In this document: positions 60,844 to 64,000 of the stretch, piece after piece | Numbering within the stretch: the first letter of the stretch is position 1 | How the letters are laid out: the number at the start of each line of letters is the position of its first letter | NCBI GenBank assembly: GCA_902629505.1 | Contig: CACORF010000001.1 | Span: 62,001 to 126,000 of the forward strand | Source of the DNA: an uncultured Bacteroidota bacterium | Lineage (GTDB): Bacteria > Bacteroidota > Bacteroidia > Flavobacteriales > Flavobacteriaceae | Direction of reading: 5' to 3' | DNA length: 64,000 nt | Notes under the pieces: model-generated | Database searches by the model: none | Told to the model about the DNA's origin: nothing | What the model saw: only the letters and a program-made list of their open reading frames with translations | Translations under genes and position numbers: made by a program

Positions 60844-62056
60844 ATATAATAAATTAAAATCAAGTAGTGATAAAAGTAATATTTCATCACGTATTATAAA
60901 AATTGCTATAATTTCTGTTTTTCTTGGAGTATTTATCTCTTTATGTTCGATATCTATTGGAAAAGGCCTTCAAATTTCAATAAAGGATAAATTATATAGT
61001 TTAAATCCTGACTTAGTTGTCTCCACATATGAGAACAATATCAGAGGAATTGCATCAGAAAAAATAAACAATCTTGATAAAGTTGATTTTCAAATAAGGA
61101 ATGCTTTTCCAGACTTAAAAATTGAATATTTAATTGAAAAGCCAACACTAATTTCAAATAATAGTTCTTTTGAATCTATAATATTTAAGGGTGTTAGCAG
61201 TGGATATGATCTGCAAAAAATGAATAAATTTATTACAAACTCAAAAATATCAGATAAATTATCCAATAATGAAATTATAGTTTCAAGACTTACAGCTGAT
61301 AAACTCGATATTGAAAAAGGGGATGATATAATTCTTTATTTTCAAACAAGTAACAATCAAAAAATTCCAAATATAAGATCATATTCAGTCAAACATATTT
61401 TTAATAGTGATTTTCCAGATTTTGACAATAATTATTTAATTGGAAATGCACAGTCTCTTCAAAGTATTTATAAATGGGGTTCGAACGATTATTCAACAAT
61501 TGAGATATCCTCCAATAATAAAACTAAAATATTTGATATTGAAAGCTCAATAAGAGAATTAGAATTATTAGAAAAAAATAACTTATCTGTTAAATCTATA
61601 ACATCAAAATATGAAAACATATTTAATTGGGTTTCAATTTTTGATTTTAACATAATCGTAATCACAATACTTATGGTATTTATAGCTATTATTAGTGTAA
61701 TTATTTCAATTTTTACTTTAATTTTTGAAAGAGTGAAAATGATCGGAATTTTGTCTTCGCTTGGAGCAAAAGAAAACTCATTAAGTAAAATTTTTATATA
61801 TCAAGGAATTAATATTATTCTAAAAGGTATGATTCCAGCTAACATTGTTTTCTTAATAATATCAATAATCCAAAATAAGTTTAAATTAATTAAGTTGAAT
61901 CCAAATGATTATTATATGGATTCAATCCCTTTTATTCTAGATCCAGTATATATAATTTCTTTAAACTTTATATTTATTGTAATAACATCAATTATTTTAT
62001 CCCTTACCTTTGTTTCAGTGACTAAGTATACTCCAATAAAAAATATAAATTCTTAA
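60806..62056 (+). CDS. ABC transporter permease, FtsX/MacB (LolE-like) family
   Basis: 416 residues. One membrane helix at about 30-52 (IIKIAIISVFLGVFISL), a periplasmic domain of about 220 residues, then three helices at about 274-302, 325-350 and 372-405, the FtsX layout. In Bacteroidota these proteins are annotated as lipoprotein-releasing permeases; the ATPase is not next door. The ATG at 60806 overlaps the NamZ start on the other strand by 38 bp; a TTG at 60824 before NLPFFIYNKL would shorten this to 20 bp. The stop overlaps the next ATG by 1 bp. Confidence 0.85.
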   Translation: MIKVSILNLPFFIYNKLKSSSDKSNISSRIIKIAIISVFLGVFISLCSISIGKGLQISIKDKLYSLNPDLVVSTYENNIRGIASEKINNLDKVDFQIRNAFPDLKIEYLIEKPTLISNNSSFESIIFKGVSSGYDLQKMNKFITNSKISDKLSNNEIIVSRLTADKLDIEKGDDIILYFQTSNNQKIPNIRSYSVKHIFNSDFPDFDNNYLIGNAQSLQSIYKWGSNDYSTIEISSNNKTKIFDIESSIRELELLEKNNLSVKSITSKYENIFNWVSIFDFNIIVITILMVFIAIISVIISIFTLIFERVKMIGILSSLGAKENSLSKIFIYQGINIILKGMIPANIVFLIISIIQNKFKLIKLNPNDYYMDSIPFILDPVYIISLNFIFIVITSIILSLTFVSVTKYTPIKNINS

Positions 62057-63033
62057 TGAAATATTTTAATAGTATTATAGAGACGATCGGTAATACTCCA
62101 TTAATAAAATTAAATTCAATTACTAAATCTATAAAATCAGATGTATTTGTTAAAGTCGAAAGCTTTAACCCAGGGAACTCAGTCAAAGATAGAATGGCAA
62201 TCAAAATGGTTGAAGATGCTGAAAAAGAAGGAAAATTAAAACCAGGAGGAACCATAGTTGAAGGAACTTCAGGAAATACTGGAATGGGCCTAGCTCTAGC
62301 GGCAATAGTTAAAGGATATAATTTAATATGTGTATCTAATGACAAGCAGTCAAAAGAAAAATTTGATGTTCTAAAAGCTATGGGGGCAAAAGTTTTTGTC
62401 TGTCCGACTGATGTTGATGCAAGTGACCCAAGATCTTACTATTCAGTTTCAAAAAGAATTTCTGAGGAGACAAAGAATTCGTGGTATGTAAATCAATATG
62501 ACAATCCTTCAAATACTGTAGCTCATTATGAATCAACTGGTCCAGAAATTTGGGATCAAACAGATGGAAAAATTGATCATTTTATTGTTGGTGTTGGTAC
62601 TGGAGGGACCATATCTGGTGTTGGAAAATTTTTAAAAGAAAAAAAATCCAGTGTTAAAATATGGGGAATTGATACTTATGGATCAGTTTTCAAAAAATAT
62701 CACGAAACTGGAATATTTGATGAGAATGAAATCTATCCATATTCAACTGAAGGTATAGGGGAAGATATTCTTCCAGAAAATGTTGATTTTAGTGTAATTG
62801 ATCATTTTGAAAAAGTAACAGATAAAGATGCAGCATTGTTTACCAGAAGATTAGCTAAAGAAGAAGGGATTTTTGCTGGTAACTCTTGCGGAGCTGCAAT
62901 AGCCGGTTTAATTCAATTAAAAGAGAATTTTAAAAAAAATCAAGTTGTAGTTGCTTTACTTCACGATTCGGGTAGTAGATATATTGGAAAAATCTATAAT
63001 GATGATTGGATGAAAAATAAGGGATTTATATAA
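62056..63033 (+). CDS. PLP-dependent cysteine synthase / cystathionine beta-synthase family
   Basis: 325-residue fold-type II PLP enzyme. The PLP lysine is in GNSVKDRMAIKM, the substrate loop is EGTSGNTGMGLALAA and the phosphate cup is GVGTGGTISGVGKFL. The later part (STEGIGEDILPENVDFSVID) is closer to cystathionine beta-synthases than to CysK in my reading. There is no regulatory CBS domain. It makes cysteine from O-acetylserine, or cystathionine from serine and homocysteine. The ATG shares its A with the preceding TAA; its stop abuts the M28 gene. Confidence 0.88.
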   Translation: MKYFNSIIETIGNTPLIKLNSITKSIKSDVFVKVESFNPGNSVKDRMAIKMVEDAEKEGKLKPGGTIVEGTSGNTGMGLALAAIVKGYNLICVSNDKQSKEKFDVLKAMGAKVFVCPTDVDASDPRSYYSVSKRISEETKNSWYVNQYDNPSNTVAHYESTGPEIWDQTDGKIDHFIVGVGTGGTISGVGKFLKEKKSSVKIWGIDTYGSVFKKYHETGIFDENEIYPYSTEGIGEDILPENVDFSVIDHFEKVTDKDAALFTRRLAKEEGIFAGNSCGAAIAGLIQLKENFKKNQVVVALLHDSGSRYIGKIYNDDWMKNKGFI

Positions 63034-64000
63034 TCAATCTCTAAATGTACCTTGAGGAAATGCGACTATACTCTCAAAACCTTTCGAATTTACAGATGAA
63101 ATTCCGAATATAAAGTTATCGATTACAATACCATTTAATGTAAAACTGTTTGTATCGTCAATAGTTCTACTATTATCCCATGTGGAAGAGGTAGTCTCTC
63201 TCCAATAAATTTTATAACCAACTATAGACGAGTCATCTGGTCTATCCCATTTAAACTTAACGCTAGGTTCTACTATACCACCAATTTTTAAATTTTTTGG
63301 TGGTTTTGGAGATGAAGCAATCATTGCTAGTGAAATTGCATTAACAGCAGTTAATTTAGCTGCATAATTAAAATTTACTCCAGATATTACATCACCATAC
63401 TCAACACCATTTTCAGTTCTAATATCATTATGTTGTCTATTATAATTCTCATGAGCTTCCATAATTCTAATTCCAGCAATTCCCTCATCGTTGAAAGGCC
63501 TGTGGTGTCCACCTCTGCCAAATCTATCTAATCTGTATATCATTATTGGGTTTAACTCTGGCATATACTTTTTTACAATTTTGTGAACATATCTCGCAAG
63601 CTGTCTTGAATCTCCGTCATTTTCACCTCCTCCAGTTCTCATATTAAGTTTATTTGAATATTTAGAATTGAAAAAGAAAGGTTCTGAGAAAATCCTGAAA
63701 CTTCTGTTGTCAATCACACCATCAACCCCCTCGATGTTGCCAATCATGTCATTATTTAAAATACCAATCATGTCCCATCCTTTTTGTTTACCATATTTTA
63801 CAAGACTTTTGCCGCCAAGAAGACCTTGCTCTTCTCCACTTAGTCCAACATAAATAATACTATTATCGAATTTATATTGTGAAAGAACTCTTGCAGCTTC
63901 TATGGTACCAGCCATTCCACTAGCATTGTCATTTGCTCCAGGTGAATCATCCAAATAATTAGTAGGATCAGATATTCTTGAGTCGATATCTCCACTCATT
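63034..64000 (-). CDS. M28 family metallopeptidase with C-terminal Fn3-like domain (5' end outside window)
   Basis: C-terminal 322 codons of a secreted zinc aminopeptidase-like protein; the ATG at 63997-63999 is probably internal. M28 metal ligands: Asp in SPGANDNASG, the EE pair in SGEEQGLLGG, Asp in LNNDMIGN and His in EAHENYNRQHND. The first ligand motif, usually H-x-D, reads GDIDSR. After the peptidase domain comes a fibronectin type III-like domain (PKPPKNLKIGG, VGYKIYWRETTSSTWD). Convergent with the cysteine synthase with no gap. Confidence 0.88.
   Translation of the reverse strand, partial: MSGDIDSRISDPTNYLDDSPGANDNASGMAGTIEAARVLSQYKFDNSIIYVGLSGEEQGLLGGKSLVKYGKQKGWDMIGILNNDMIGNIEGVDGVIDNRSFRIFSEPFFFNSKYSNKLNMRTGGGENDGDSRQLARYVHKIVKKYMPELNPIMIYRLDRFGRGGHHRPFNDEGIAGIRIMEAHENYNRQHNDIRTENGVEYGDVISGVNFNYAAKLTAVNAISLAMIASSPKPPKNLKIGGIVEPSVKFKWDRPDDSSIVGYKIYWRETTSSTWDNSRTIDDTNSFTLNGIVIDNFIFGISSVNSKGFESIVAFPQGTFRD

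Noticed and set aside
1-64000. tRNA, rRNA or mobile elements in the gaps
   Set aside because: No gap exceeds 109 bp, none shows a tRNA cloverleaf or inverted-repeat ends, and no transposase or integrase is present.

Overview
The window is one continuous stretch of an AT-rich, very compact bacterial chromosome. Gene content and order point to a marine flavobacterium (Bacteroidota, Flavobacteriia): TAnnTTTG promoter boxes, no visible Shine-Dalgarno sequences, a DUF4295 gene directly after rpmB-rpmG, DUF5916 and DUF4369 proteins, a PBP1-LysM protein, bacillithiol synthesis (bshC), and a green-type proteorhodopsin beside a blh beta-carotene cleavage gene. By my coordinates only about 1.1 kb of the 64 kb is non-coding (about 98 % coding). 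The largest gap is the 109 bp between proteorhodopsin and blh. No gap exceeds 300 bp, and I see no rRNA, tRNA, CRISPR array, insertion sequence or phage gene.

Layout. 1-8786 (+): the 3' part of rpoB, then rpoC, idi (isopentenyl diphosphate isomerase) and a pterin synthase. 8783-11663 (-): a DUF4369 lipoprotein and a DUF5916 outer-membrane protein. 11757-12527 (+): an S1/P1 nuclease. 12516-15898 (-): htpG and a sodium:solute symporter. 15949-20558 (+): recR, a 2-oxoacid dehydrogenase E2, a 3'-5' exonuclease, an FAH-family hydrolase, a shortened CinA, rpmB, rpmG and a DUF4295 protein with a repetitive acidic tail. 20576-23683 (-): a large secreted BNR/VPS10-like protein. 23756-33484 (+): bshC, guaA, an unknown conserved protein, a PBP1-LysM protein, pyrG, yidC and mnmA.

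33588-50080 (+) is one uninterrupted run of 32 genes: the str, S10, spc and alpha ribosomal clusters from rpsL to rplQ, including fusA, secY, infA, a 38-codon rpmJ and rpoA. It ends in a clear intrinsic terminator. 50158-55689 (+): carA, eno, gltA and argS, closed by a bidirectional terminator. Proteorhodopsin (-) and blh (+) then diverge from a shared intergenic region, followed by folD. 58357-60843 (-): an unknown membrane protein, a VOC protein and a NamZ/DUF1343 muramidase. 60806-63033 (+): a LolE/FtsX-like permease and a cysteine/cystathionine synthase. The window ends inside an M28 peptidase (-).

Working together: most of the window is core gene expression (RNA polymerase, ribosome, EF-G, SecY/YidC, tRNA modification and charging) and nucleotide or central metabolism. 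The light-related part is proteorhodopsin plus blh, which makes retinal, with idi supplying isoprenoid precursor for carotenoids. I found no clearly undescribed multi-gene system. The most interesting points are smaller: near-leaderless promoter geometry (guaA above all), a repeated TCCGGA hexamer framing the pyrG leader, head-to-head overlapping genes at 60.8 kb, a perfect 30-bp tandem repeat in the DUF4295 gene, altered active-site motifs in E2 and the pterin synthase, and a few unknown proteins.
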